NCBI RefSeq assembly: GCF_014191775.1
Contig: NZ_JACHXA010000008.1
Coordinates: 62,001-126,000, forward strand
DNA length: 64,000 bases
Reading direction: 5' to 3'
From: Limibacillus halophilus
Lineage (GTDB): Bacteria > Pseudomonadota > Alphaproteobacteria > Kiloniellales > CECT-8803
Part shown: positions 8,112 through 16,799 of the stretch, piece by piece
How the letters are laid out: each line of letters begins with the position of its first letter
Position numbering within the stretch: the stretch's first letter is position 1
Notes under the pieces: model-generated
Told to the model about the DNA's origin: nothing
Seen by the model: the letters and a program-made list of their open reading frames with translations, nothing else
Database searches by the model: none
Translations under genes and position numbers: made by a program

Positions 8112-8656
8112 CCGCCGATTTCCCGAACGATTGGCAAGATCTTCTTGGCGATATCGGCCTCAACCAACGGGCCTATATGCTGGTAACGAATCGTCCCGTC
8201 ACCATCAATAATGAAGGTCTCGGGAATTCCGGAAATTCCCCAGTCGATCGCAACTCGCCCTTCCAGATCGCCACCGACAGCGCGATAGGGGTTGCCCAGG
8301 TCCGATAGCCATGCGGCTGCTTCCTCCGGCTTATCCTTCCAGTTAAATCCGTAGACCGCCAAACCCTCGCGTTCGGCCAGTCGCGTGATCACCACATGCT
8401 CGGCACGACAAGGAATGCACCAGGAGGCGAATATATTGACCAGCTTCACCCCTTCTCCACGCAGGTCGTTTGAGGAGAACCCGGGTTTGCCGGTGCCCTC
8501 GACCGGCGGCAGAACGAACTCGGGAATGGGCTTATTGATCAAGGCCGAGCGGACCTGGCCGACATCCCGGTCAGCGAGCAACCCCCAGGCAAATATGCTC
8601 AGCAAAGCACCAAAAACGACCGGCGGAGCGATTAAGAGGATACGACGTAAGAGCAT
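8108..8656 (-). CDS. ccmG: Thioredoxin-like cytochrome c maturation protein CcmG/DsbE
   Basis: 182 residues: a membrane anchor near residues 5-28, then a periplasmic thioredoxin fold with the active site FASWCIPC (Cys80, Cys83) and the cis-Pro region GISGIPETFIID. It passes electrons from CcdA/DsbD to CcmH or the apocytochrome. It starts 11 bases after ccmF and overlaps ccmH by four bases. Confidence 0.93.
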   Translation of the reverse strand: MLLRRILLIAPPVVFGALLSIFAWGLLADRDVGQVRSALINKPIPEFVLPPVEGTGKPGFSSNDLRGEGVKLVNIFASWCIPCRAEHVVITRLAEREGLAVYGFNWKDKPEEAAAWLSDLGNPYRAVGGDLEGRVAIDWGISGIPETFIIDGDGTIRYQHIGPLVEADIAKKILPIVREIGG

Positions 8657-8667
8657 GATTCTTTCCC

Positions 8668-10653
8668 TTAAGCGCCCGAGGGGGCCGATCTGATGGCCTT
8701 CTTAGATCGACTGGGCGCGCCGACGCGCAACCGGCGATCGGAAAGCGATACTAGCCCGCCCGCGACCATGATCAACGCGCCAGCCCAAATCCAGGGCACC
8801 AATGGCTCGTGATAGAGGCGCACCGTCCAGCCGCCCTTGCCGTCAGGATCGCCCAGAACGCTATAAAGATCGGCCAGTCCGGTCGTATGAATTCCCGCCT
8901 CGGTCGTCTGGCGGTTGCCCACATCGTAAATGCGCCGCTGGGGGAACAAGTCAGCGACCTTCGCGCCGTCACGTGTCACCCGAAAGCGCCCTTGTTCGGC
9001 GCTATAATTCTTGCCGCGGACCGGCGTAACCCCGACAAACTCGTAGCTGTAACTACCTAGCGTCACGCTTTCCGCAGGGTAAAGGATGCGAATTTCCTCA
9101 AGTTTCCAGGCAGAGGACGCAACCATCCCGGCAATCGCTATCGCCAAGCCCGCATGCGCCAGCGTCATTCCATAAGAAGAGCGCGGCAAGTTCACGGCAC
9201 GCCGCCAACTGGTTCCAAAAGACGCTCGGAATAACTGCACCCGCTCGGCCCATTCCGTCAGGGTGCTAAAGAATAGCCAGGCGGCCACGGCCATTCCAGC
9301 CACGGCCATGACGGGCCCTTGGCTGTAGAGGTACAACGTGAAAAGCGTGACGATGCCGGTCAGGAGCAATGCCATCTTCAAACGCCCCAAGACGCCGGCG
9401 AGATCCGCGCGCTTCCAGGCGAGCAACGGCCCCAGCCCCATAAGGAGAACCAGAGGGGTCATGATTGGCACGAAGGTTGCCTCGAAGAAAGGCGCACCGA
9501 CCGAAACCTTGTCCCCTGTAACCGCCTCGAGCAACAGCGGATAGAGCGTGCCCAGTAAGACTGTGCCGCAAGCCGTCACCAGCAATAGATTGTTGAGGAC
9601 CAACCCGCCTTCGCGGCTGACCGGGGCGAAAAGACCGCCGCTTTTGAGGTCGGGCGCCCGCCAGGCAAAAAGCGTCAATGATCCGCCGATGGCGATCGCC
9701 AGCAGCAGGAGAATGAAAAGCCCGCGCGCCGGGTCGGTAGCAAAAGCATGCACCGATGTCAGCAACCCCGACCGCACAATGAAGGTGCCAATAAGGCTCA
9801 ACGAGAACGTGAGGATGGCAAGAAGGATCGTCCAGACTCTAAGAGCCCCACGCTTTTCCACGACTACGGCGGAGTGCAGGAGGGCCGTTCCCATCAACCA
9901 GGGCATGAAGGAAGCATTCTCGACAGGGTCCCAAAACCACCAGCCACCCCAACCAAGTTCGTAGTAGGCCCACCAGGATCCCAGCGCGATGCCGCCCGTC
10001 AGGAACATCCAGGCCGCCAACGTCCAAGGACGGACCCAACGCGCCCACGCCGCATCCACGCGCCCTTCTATCAGCGCGGCGACGGCAAAGGCAAAGGCAA
10101 TGGAAAATCCGACGTAGCCCAAGTAGAGCATTGGCGGATGGAAGGCCAATCCCGGATCCTGCAGCAGTGGATTGAGGTCGCGTCCGTTGAGCGGTGGTGG
10201 GAACACCCGGGCGAAAGGATTGGAGGTAAAAATCGAAAAGGCCAGGAATCCAACGGCAATCATGGCCTGAACCGAGAGTACCCGGGCCTTTAAACCATCC
10301 GGCAGATTGCCGCCGAAGGCCGCGACGGACGCACCGAACAACGCCAGTATCAAGACCCACAGCAGCATGGAGCCTTCATGGTTTCCCCAAACGCCTGAGA
10401 TTTTGTAAAGCAGCGGCTTGGCCGAATGCGAATTCTCCACGACATTCAAAACCGTGAAATCGGAAACCACATAGGCTTGGGTCAAGGCGCCAAAGGCGAT
10501 AATGAGGAGCAATAGCTGCGCCAAGGCCGCAGGTCCGGCAAAGGCCACGAGATTAGGTTTTCCGCGTTGCGCTCCATAGAGCGGCAGCACCGCTTGCAGC
10601 AGTGCAACCACCAACGCCATGATGAGCGCGAAATGTCCAATCTCGGGGATCAT
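8668..10653 (-). CDS. ccmF: Haem lyase subunit CcmF
   Basis: 661 residues, the usual CcmF length, with about 14 or 15 hydrophobic segments. The tryptophan-rich WWD signature (GWGGWWFWDPVENASFMPWL) is near residue 240, and conserved His residues are seen in NSHSAKPLLYKISGVWGNHEGS and SVHAFATDP. With CcmH it ligates haem to apocytochrome c in the periplasm, taking haem from holo-CcmE. Its start overlaps the ccmE stop by four bases. Confidence 0.95.
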   Translation of the reverse strand: MIPEIGHFALIMALVVALLQAVLPLYGAQRGKPNLVAFAGPAALAQLLLLIIAFGALTQAYVVSDFTVLNVVENSHSAKPLLYKISGVWGNHEGSMLLWVLILALFGASVAAFGGNLPDGLKARVLSVQAMIAVGFLAFSIFTSNPFARVFPPPLNGRDLNPLLQDPGLAFHPPMLYLGYVGFSIAFAFAVAALIEGRVDAAWARWVRPWTLAAWMFLTGGIALGSWWAYYELGWGGWWFWDPVENASFMPWLMGTALLHSAVVVEKRGALRVWTILLAILTFSLSLIGTFIVRSGLLTSVHAFATDPARGLFILLLLAIAIGGSLTLFAWRAPDLKSGGLFAPVSREGGLVLNNLLLVTACGTVLLGTLYPLLLEAVTGDKVSVGAPFFEATFVPIMTPLVLLMGLGPLLAWKRADLAGVLGRLKMALLLTGIVTLFTLYLYSQGPVMAVAGMAVAAWLFFSTLTEWAERVQLFRASFGTSWRRAVNLPRSSYGMTLAHAGLAIAIAGMVASSAWKLEEIRILYPAESVTLGSYSYEFVGVTPVRGKNYSAEQGRFRVTRDGAKVADLFPQRRIYDVGNRQTTEAGIHTTGLADLYSVLGDPDGKGGWTVRLYHEPLVPWIWAGALIMVAGGLVSLSDRRLRVGAPSRSKKAIRSAPSGA

Positions 10654-11102
10654 TGGGTCGCGCTTTCCTCACCTTTCCAATGCCCGCCTTCTTTCAAGGC
10701 GTCGGCAACTTCCTTGGGCATATAGTTCTCGTCGTGCTTTGCCAGAACTTCATCGGCTGCGAACTGGCCACTCGGGCTCATGCGACCCTCGACAATCACG
10801 CCCTGCCCCTCCCGGAATAGATCGGGCAGGATGCCCCGGTAATCGACCTGGATGCTGGCCTGTCCGTCCGTGATCCGAAAGGTGACTTCGGCATTCCCGT
10901 CGCTCTTGACCACCGACCCCGGTTCAACCAGACCGCCAAGTCGGATGGCGCGCTCAAGATTGACCGATCCGCTCGCGAGATCACTGGGACTGCGGAAGAA
11001 CATCATATTCTCCTGCAGCGCCAACAGTACCAAGGCAGTGGCGCCGAACAGCGCGCTCAGACCGAGCGCGCCAAACATCAGGCGCCGATTTTTACGCGTC
11101 AT
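10650..11102 (-). CDS. ccmE: Haem chaperone CcmE
   Basis: 150 residues: a single N-terminal membrane anchor (about 9-29), an OB-fold beta barrel, and the haem-binding motif LAKHDENYMP with His123, which binds haem covalently, and Tyr127. It receives haem from the CcmABCD complex and hands it to CcmF. It overlaps both ccmD and ccmF by four bases. Confidence 0.94.
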   Translation of the reverse strand: MTRKNRRLMFGALGLSALFGATALVLLALQENMMFFRSPSDLASGSVNLERAIRLGGLVEPGSVVKSDGNAEVTFRITDGQASIQVDYRGILPDLFREGQGVIVEGRMSPSGQFAADEVLAKHDENYMPKEVADALKEGGHWKGEESATQ

Positions 11103-11314
11103 TCCTGCGTCTCTTCGTTCTGATTCAAGATCTGATCGGAATCGCTGGCTTTCCGACCTCGGGCAGCGCGACTGTTGCGCGGCAAACGCGCCTCAAGTTG
11201 GCGCAGCTTCCGTTCACCCGCTTTCTGCTCTTTCAGGCTGATGACCAGCAGACCGATCATCACCGCTGCGGTAATCAGCAACGCAGCCCAGATGAATACG
11301 GCATAGCCACCCAT
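11099..11314 (-). CDS. ccmD: Haem exporter accessory protein CcmD
   Basis: 71 residues: a single hydrophobic helix (about 4-26) starting GGYAVFIWAALLITA, followed by a charged cytoplasmic tail that is longer than usual. The pattern and its place just before ccmE identify it. CcmD helps release holo-CcmE from the CcmABC complex. It now follows a non-coding gap instead of ccmC. Confidence 0.88.
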   Translation of the reverse strand: MGGYAVFIWAALLITAAVMIGLLVISLKEQKAGERKLRQLEARLPRNSRAARGRKASDSDQILNQNEETQE

Positions 11315-11571
11315 TCTTTACACGCTCCCACAGTAGATCTCTGCCTCAGTATCGCGCAAAGGCGAAACACCCACGGTCAGCACCCTTAGCAAAGTTTGAG
11401 GTTCGACGCGCTCTCTACAGCATCGGCGAAGTCGCTGCTGGGCTTTAATTGTAATATTTGGTCATCGACCAAAACGTTCCAATCCCCAGGAACATCTCTA
11501 ACTTAATCAATCATAGCCAGAACGCCAGCCCTTGAGATCAAGACCATCCGGAGGATTTAGTCAAGATACCG
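11315..11571. other. Non-coding gap where ccmC would be expected
   Basis: These 257 bases separate ccmB from ccmD. In related clusters this place is held by ccmC (about 720 bases). All three minus-strand frames contain stops and no haem-handling WWD motif. The stretch is more AT-rich than its neighbours and contains a 17-base palindrome, so it probably carries a promoter for ccmDEFGH. Confidence 0.65.
11457..11473. promoter_or_regulatory. Perfect palindrome upstream of ccmD, possible operator
   Basis: TTTGGTCATCGACCAAA is a perfect 7-base dyad around a 3-base centre, about 145 bases before the ccmD start and next to an AT-rich stretch. This size and symmetry suits a dimeric repressor or activator. 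The binding protein is unknown. Confidence 0.35.
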
Positions 11572-12237
11572 TTACTCCAGACTTTGCCGCAAGGCAGCGG
11601 CGGCGGCGATCGGCGCCAGAGGCAAGGCCGCGAGCAGCAAAGCGCCCTGGAGCAGCAAGAAGGGACGCGCGGCAAAACCGCCCAGTGCGGCCTCCACGCC
11701 AAGGATGCCAAAGATCAAGACCGGTATGGCAAGCGGCAGGATCAGCAAGGGGATCAAAATCCCGCCGCGTCGGGCGCCCAGGGTTAGCGCCGCTCCGATC
11801 GCACCGAGAAGGCTCAAAGTCGGCGTGCCAAGCAGTAAAGCGGTGACGAGCGGCAGGTATCCTGTCTGGTCGATATTGTAGATAAGCCCAATCACAGGCG
11901 CCGCGAGCACTAGAGGGAGCCCGCTGGTGAGCCAGTGTGCCAGCGCCTTGGCGAGAACAACCGCCTCCAGGGGCAAAGGGGCAAGCATCATCAACTCCAG
12001 CGAACCATCTTCATAGTCGGCGAGGAACAACCGCTCCAGCGACAGCAGCATGGCAAGTAGAGCGGAAACCCAGACGACCCCTGCGCCGATACGCGCCAGG
12101 AGCTTCGGTTCAGGTCCCACCCCGAAAGGAAAGAGGCTGGCAATAAGGATGAAAAAGAGCAAGACCATCGCCGCGTCGCCGCGCTGGCGCAGCGCCAACC
12201 TCAAATCGCGCGACAATATTTGGGAAAAGGCTTTCAC
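11572..12237 (-). CDS. ccmB: Haem exporter permease CcmB
   Basis: 221 residues with six hydrophobic helices and the start FSQILSRDLRLALRQRGDA typical of CcmB. Conserved sequence is also seen at GPEPKLLARIGAGVVWVSALLA and ADYEDGSLELM. It is the membrane partner of CcmA in the complex that releases haem-loaded CcmE. It overlaps ccmA by four bases. The next gene should be ccmC, which is missing here. Confidence 0.94.
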   Translation of the reverse strand: MKAFSQILSRDLRLALRQRGDAAMVLLFFILIASLFPFGVGPEPKLLARIGAGVVWVSALLAMLLSLERLFLADYEDGSLELMMLAPLPLEAVVLAKALAHWLTSGLPLVLAAPVIGLIYNIDQTGYLPLVTALLLGTPTLSLLGAIGAALTLGARRGGILIPLLILPLAIPVLIFGILGVEAALGGFAARPFLLLQGALLLAALPLAPIAAAAALRQSLE

Positions 12238-12872
12238 GCCGCGCCAACCCCGCCAATGCGATCCAGGGCGAGATGGCGTGGCGCGCTCAACCCCAAATCC
12301 AAGTGCGTGGCGGCAATGACGCAGCCCCCCTCTGACCGATGCTTTTCAACCTGCGTGACCAGGCTGGCGACCGAAGCCTGATCAAGCCCAACCGTCGGTT
12401 CGTCCAACAACCAGAGCCGAGCCTCTCCGACCAGCAGTCTGGAAAGCGCAAGGCGCCGCTTCTGGCCTGCGGAAAGGTAACCTGCTGGCAAATCCGCAAG
12501 GTCTTCCAGGCCAAAGGCACGGAGAGTCGTATAAAGCGCTGTGTCGGAAAGATCGACGCCTCTCAGCCCCGCCCAGAACCGCAGATTTTCGCGGAGATCG
12601 AGGACCGCCTTTACGGCTTCCAAGTGGCCAAGGTATTGCAAATTCTCAAGAAAGCCGTCGCGATGCGTGCGAAGGTCCCGGCCTTCCCAGCGGAGGTCCC
12701 CGGCGACGGGCTTCAACAGACCCGCCATCAGGCGCAGCAGGCTGGACTTTCCACTGCCATTCGGTCCGGTCAAGAGCAAGGCATCCCCAGGGTCGACCGC
12801 AAAGTCCAATCCGGCGAAGACCAAACGCTCACCGCGTTCGCACACCAGATTATGACCTTCAAATAGCGCCAT
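12234..12872 (-). CDS. ccmA: Haem exporter ATP-binding subunit CcmA
   Basis: 212 residues, a compact ABC ATPase with Walker A (GPNGSGKSSLL), a signature reading LSAGQKRRLALSRL, Walker B (LWLLDEPTVGLD) and the switch His (ATHLDLGL). The variant signature LSAGQKRR is usual in CcmA. Its ATP hydrolysis drives release of holo-CcmE from CcmC. It is the first gene of the cluster on the minus strand. Confidence 0.94.
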   Translation of the reverse strand: MALFEGHNLVCERGERLVFAGLDFAVDPGDALLLTGPNGSGKSSLLRLMAGLLKPVAGDLRWEGRDLRTHRDGFLENLQYLGHLEAVKAVLDLRENLRFWAGLRGVDLSDTALYTTLRAFGLEDLADLPAGYLSAGQKRRLALSRLLVGEARLWLLDEPTVGLDQASVASLVTQVEKHRSEGGCVIAATHLDLGLSAPRHLALDRIGGVGAA

Positions 12873-12940
12873 GGTTCGGCGTCTCCCCGAGCGTCGTTGT
12901 TCTCAACACTTCATGGCATGGCGCAGGGAGGCGAAGGAAG

Positions 12941-12990
12941 CAAGAAAAACTGAAGGCGGAACTTGGGGTCGGGGTCCAAGTTCCGCCTTC
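12941..12990 (-). terminator. Intrinsic terminator of the Liv/CoA-ligase operon
   Basis: A perfect 15-base stem (12952-12966 with 12976-12990, 9-base loop) is followed on the minus strand by GTTTTTCTTG. It lies about 170 bases after the stop of the phenylacetate-CoA-ligase-like gene and before ccmA, so it should end that operon and shield ccmA from read-through. On the plus strand there is no T-tract. Confidence 0.78.
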
Positions 12991-13159
12991 TTGACAGCAC
13001 CAGCCCGACTTGGGGGGAGGGCTGAGAGGCTGGCTCGCTGCCTCGCTCACAGAGAGGGGAAGTCCTCTGTTACCTAAATAAGGTAGAGAGTGAAGGTGAC
13101 GGCTCTTGGTCGCAATTGGGGCGAGAATGTGATTTTTCTCCAACCCAAACCAGCCTCAC

Positions 13160-14419
13160 TTAATCGTACTTACGTTGGTCATCGATCACCTTGCCGTCAT
13201 TGGGCAGGGTCCCGGGTTCCACCAAGGAAACCTTGCCCTTCACTTTTGCGACGTCCTGCAGGCTGGCCGTGACGGCATCCGCCAGGCCTTCCGACGCTTT
13301 GGCGGCCTCAACCTTCAATACCATCTCGTCTTGGTCGCCGGAACGAGTGATCTCCATACGGGCGCGAAGGACCTCTTCATGCCGCTTAACGATCACGGCA
13401 ACCTGTTCGGGATGAACGAACATGCCTTTGACCTTCGCGGTCTGGTCGGCCCGGCCCATCCAGCCCTTGATGCGACGGTTCGTGCGGCCACAAGGACTCG
13501 CACCCTCCAGGATCGCGGAGAGGTCGCCGGTGGCAAAACGAATCAGGGGATAGGCGGCGTTGAAGGTCGTAACGACGATTTCGCCGACCTCACCATCGGG
13601 AACCGGATCACCGGTTCCCGGCCGCAGTATCTCGACGAAAATTTCTTCATCCAGCACCATTCCGGGACAAAGCTCACCCTCGGAATCGAGAGTCTCGTAA
13701 GCTACCAACCCCAAATCGGCCGTTGCGTAGCACTGCAACGTCGCAATGCCGCGTCCTTGGTAGTATTCGCGCAGTTGTGGAAAGAGAGCACCGCCGGAAA
13801 GCAATGCGCATTTGATGCTGCTGCAATCCAACCCCTGCTCGTCCCCCTTCTCCAAAATTACTTTCAGGAAATCGGGCGTCCCTGCAAAGCCGACAGGGCG
13901 ATATTGCTGGATGGCGGCGGCCTGCAGCTCGCTGTTCCCCGTGCCACCTGGAAAAACAGCGCAGCCCAATGCTCTTGCGCCGCTGTCCATGATCCATCCA
14001 CCGGGCGTCAGGTGATAGGCAAAACAGTTGTGCAGCACATCGCCTGCCCTCAGGCCCGCCGCGTGAAAGGCCCGCGCCATGCGCCAATAGTCGCCATCGT
14101 CGGTTTCAAGTTCGTGGATGGGGCCGGGCGAAGCGAACACGCGACCCGCCTGTCCCGCCGCCAGTGTTGCCAGTCCGCCGAAGGGAGGCTGGGAAAGCTG
14201 GAGTTCGATCAGTTCATGCTTGCGCGTGACCGGCACGTCGGCCAGCAGATCGCGACTAATCATCTGATGCGGATCAATACCGGCCAGTCGGTTCGCATAA
14301 AAGGGCGAGTTGCGTTTGGCATGCTCGATTTGCCGCGCGACCGCCCATAGCAAGGCCGCTTCGCGCAATTCCGGGTCGCGGGTTTCCAGATCGTCGTAAT
14401 ACGCGGATGATTCCGTCAT
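13160..14419 (-). CDS. Phenylacetate-CoA ligase-like adenylate-forming enzyme (PaaK family)
   Basis: 419 residues, the length of PaaK enzymes. The family start (RETRDPELREA-like; REAALLWAVARQIEHAKRNSPFYANRL) is visible, as are an AFAGTPDFL-like motif, a TADLGLVAYE motif in place of the usual aromatic-acid-ligase core, the hinge region RFATGDLS, and C-terminal GWMGRADQTAKVKGMFVHPEQV. It should form an acyl-CoA from an aromatic or other carboxylic acid with ATP and CoA. The P-loop-like Ser/Thr-Gly stretch is altered (FASPGPIHE), so activity should be tested. It is the last gene of the Liv-type ABC operon and ends at a strong terminator. Confidence 0.85.
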   Translation of the reverse strand: MTESSAYYDDLETRDPELREAALLWAVARQIEHAKRNSPFYANRLAGIDPHQMISRDLLADVPVTRKHELIELQLSQPPFGGLATLAAGQAGRVFASPGPIHELETDDGDYWRMARAFHAAGLRAGDVLHNCFAYHLTPGGWIMDSGARALGCAVFPGGTGNSELQAAAIQQYRPVGFAGTPDFLKVILEKGDEQGLDCSSIKCALLSGGALFPQLREYYQGRGIATLQCYATADLGLVAYETLDSEGELCPGMVLDEEIFVEILRPGTGDPVPDGEVGEIVVTTFNAAYPLIRFATGDLSAILEGASPCGRTNRRIKGWMGRADQTAKVKGMFVHPEQVAVIVKRHEEVLRARMEITRSGDQDEMVLKVEAAKASEGLADAVTASLQDVAKVKGKVSLVEPGTLPNDGKVIDDQRKYD

Positions 14420-14487
14420 GATTCGCTCTCCCTCGATACGGCGGCGGCTGCGTCCCGGTAGACCAGAACGCCACTGACCTCCGAACG

Positions 14488-15315
14488 TCAGGATAGCCAG
14501 CGCTTACGCCTTTTATAGTGTTTCACATCACGGTAGGAGCGACGCCCTTCGGTGGAAAGCCCCAGGTAGAACTCCTTGACGTCCTCATTCTCCAGCAGGG
14601 CTGCTCCCTCACCGTCCATCACGACACGGCCTGATTCCAGAATGTAGCCGTAGTGAGCATAGCGCAACGCCACGGTAGTGTTTTGTTCTGCCAGCAGAAA
14701 GGATACGCCCTCGCGCTCGTTGAGATCCTTGACGATCTCAAAAATCTCCTCGACCAGCTGCGGCGCCAGCCCCATGGAAGGTTCGTCCAGTAGGATCGTC
14801 TCCGGGCTGGACATCAAAGCGCGTCCGATGGCGCACATCTGTTGCTCGCCGCCCGAAGTATAGCCTGCCTGCGATTTGCGGCGCTCCTTGAGGCGGGGAA
14901 AATAAGAGTAAACCAGTTCAAGGTCCTTTTGGACCTCCGCCGCGCCGTCGCGGCGCGTGTAAGCACCGGTCATCAGGTTTTCTTCGATGGTCAGATGCTC
15001 GAAGCAATGCCGGCCTTCCATGACCTGGATGACGCCGCGCTTGACCAGATCGGACGGCGAAAGCGACTGCACCTTCTCGCCACGGTATTCGATCGTGCCC
15101 TTCGTGACCTCGCCGCGCTCGCTGCGCAACAAGTTGGATACGGCTTTAAGGGTCGTCGTCTTGCCGGCGCCGTTACCACCCAACAGCGCCGTAATCCCGC
15201 CCTTGGGCACGGAAAGGCTGACACCCTTCAACACGAGGATCACGTGATTGTAGATCACCTCGATATTGTTGAGGGTGAGGAGCATTTCGCTCTGTTGCGC
15301 CGTCTGTTCAGCCAT
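14488..15315 (-). CDS. Branched-chain-type ABC transporter ATP-binding subunit (LivF type)
   Basis: 275 residues with Walker A (GGNGAGKTTTLKA), the signature TSGGEQQMCAIGRAL, Walker B (TILLDEPSMGLAP) and the switch region LAEQNTTVALRYAHYGYILESGRVV. A basic C-terminal tail (about the last 20 residues, ending RRKRWLS) exceeds ordinary LivF; I associate this tail with transporters clustered with acyl-CoA ligases. It works with LivG, LivH, LivM and the binding protein in this operon. Confidence 0.92.
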   Translation of the reverse strand: MAEQTAQQSEMLLTLNNIEVIYNHVILVLKGVSLSVPKGGITALLGGNGAGKTTTLKAVSNLLRSERGEVTKGTIEYRGEKVQSLSPSDLVKRGVIQVMEGRHCFEHLTIEENLMTGAYTRRDGAAEVQKDLELVYSYFPRLKERRKSQAGYTSGGEQQMCAIGRALMSSPETILLDEPSMGLAPQLVEEIFEIVKDLNEREGVSFLLAEQNTTVALRYAHYGYILESGRVVMDGEGAALLENEDVKEFYLGLSTEGRRSYRDVKHYKRRKRWLS

Positions 15316-15368
15316 CCGCGATACTCCAGGCGTCGTCGTTCAGATTCGATACTTTGTCAGGGTGGCAA

Positions 15369-15394
15369 CCGCCCCTGCCCGAAAGCAGGAGCGG
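15369..15394 (-). promoter_or_regulatory. Intercistronic hairpin after the Liv-type binding-protein gene
   Basis: CCGC-CCTGC and GCAGG-GCGG arms with a single mismatch surround a 6-base loop, 14 bases after the stop of the binding-protein gene on the minus strand. There is no T-tract, so mRNA stabilisation rather than termination is likely. It parallels the hairpin after the HisJ-type gene at 5879-5914. Confidence 0.5.
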
Positions 15395-15407
15395 CGCCAA
15401 TGACATC

Positions 15408-16715
15408 TTAGTTGCAGGAGCGCGGCGTAATGCCGGCTTCCTTGGCAAAGGCGGCAGAGTCCTCGGCGATGAGGGCGTCCACCACTTCACGATCAGCAGG
15501 CACATACCCGGTGATCAGGCTCCAGGTCTGGCTGTTGGCGTCCCACTGCTGGATCGCGCCCAAGCCGGGTCCGCCATGGTTCGCACAGGTGACCTTGACC
15601 GGAACGGTGAAGTTCGGCAGGCCAAGCTCGGCCAGACGGGCTTCGTCCACATCCAAGGCTTCGTAGCCGTCACGCACCATATCCGGCGTCACATTCATGG
15701 TGCCGTGGATCTTCATGGCCGTCCGAATCGCCTCGGATGCCCAAAGAGCCGCAACCATGCCTCGGTTGTAGAGAACTTCGCCGACATGGCTGCCATCACC
15801 GGCGGCCTTGCCCGCGCCGACAATGTACTTCTGCAAATCGGCAAACAGCGGGAAGTTCGTGCCGGGCGCATGGAAAGCAACGGCCTTGTAACCGTCGGCT
15901 TCCTTACCAGCGGGCAACACGTCATTCTCGGAGGCCGACCACCAGACGCCGACGAAGCGATCCATGGGGAAACGCACGGAAGCGGCTTCCTTGATAGCCA
16001 CCTGGTTCATGACACCCCAACCCCACATCACGACCCAATCGGGACGGTCGCGACGAACCTGAAGCCAAGTCGCCTTCTGCTCCTGACCCGGGTGGTCAAC
16101 CGGCAACAGCATCAACTCGTAACCATGCTTCTTGGCAAGCTCCTCAAGGGTACGGATCGGCTCCTTGCCATAAGCGGAGTTGTGATAGACCAGTGCGATC
16201 TTCTTTCCCTTCAGGTTGTCCATGTTGCCCTCGGTCGCGCCAATGTGCTTGACGATGATCGAGGCTGCATCCCAGTACGTGCCGGGGAAGTTGAAGACAT
16301 AGGGGAAGACCGTCCCGTCAGCGGCCGAGGTGCGGCCGTAACCCATCGAGTGGACGGGAATCTTGTCCGAGGTCGCCTTCGGGATAAGCTGATAGGTAAT
16401 GCCCGTGGACAGCGGCTGGATGACCAGCGTGCCTTCGCCCTTGGTGTTCTCGTAACACTCCACGCCCTGCTGCGTGTTGTAGGCGGTTTCGCATTCGATC
16501 ACCTTGATCTTCTGGCCTTCGATGCCGCCGTCGCGCTCGTTGAGCAGGTTGAAGTAGTCGGCATAACCGTCGGCGAAGGGGATGCCGTTCGGCGCATAAG
16601 GGCCGGTTCTATAGGTAAAGGACGGGATGACCAGTTCGGCACCCGCTGAAGAGGCCATCAACGGAGCCGCAAATGCGGCAGCCGCTATGGCTAGTGTCAG
16701 TTTCTTGAGGTTCAT
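15408..16715 (-). CDS. Liv-type ABC transporter periplasmic binding protein
   Basis: 435 residues with a signal peptide (about 1-26, ending in a SAGA-like site) and a type I periplasmic-binding fold: SFTYRTGPYAPNGIPFADGYADYFNLLN near the start, then a GIEGQKIKVIECET segment and an ALVYHNSAYGKEP strand. It lacks a lipobox. A GGAGG-type ribosome site precedes the ATG. It is longer than LivK/LivJ and resembles binding proteins placed in operons with CoA ligases. I infer a carboxylic-acid or aromatic substrate rather than leucine. Confidence 0.88.
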   Translation of the reverse strand: MNLKKLTLAIAAAAFAAPLMASSAGAELVIPSFTYRTGPYAPNGIPFADGYADYFNLLNERDGGIEGQKIKVIECETAYNTQQGVECYENTKGEGTLVIQPLSTGITYQLIPKATSDKIPVHSMGYGRTSAADGTVFPYVFNFPGTYWDAASIIVKHIGATEGNMDNLKGKKIALVYHNSAYGKEPIRTLEELAKKHGYELMLLPVDHPGQEQKATWLQVRRDRPDWVVMWGWGVMNQVAIKEAASVRFPMDRFVGVWWSASENDVLPAGKEADGYKAVAFHAPGTNFPLFADLQKYIVGAGKAAGDGSHVGEVLYNRGMVAALWASEAIRTAMKIHGTMNVTPDMVRDGYEALDVDEARLAELGLPNFTVPVKVTCANHGGPGLGAIQQWDANSQTWSLITGYVPADREVVDALIAEDSAAFAKEAGITPRSCN

Positions 16716-16799
16716 CTTTTTCCTCCCTTTGGGTTTGATGACCGTAATTTCAGCATTTTTGCCGTTATCGTTTAAGTTTTATCTCCAGCGATGACCCTC

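Noticed and set aside
11315-11571. Degraded ccmC remnant
   Set aside because: All three minus-strand frames have early stops and no CcmC-like motif can be read, so only a gap is reported.
15354-16649. 431-codon plus-strand frame opposite the Liv-type binding-protein gene
   Set aside because: The minus strand encodes a complete binding protein with a signal peptide; the opposite frame is a composition effect.
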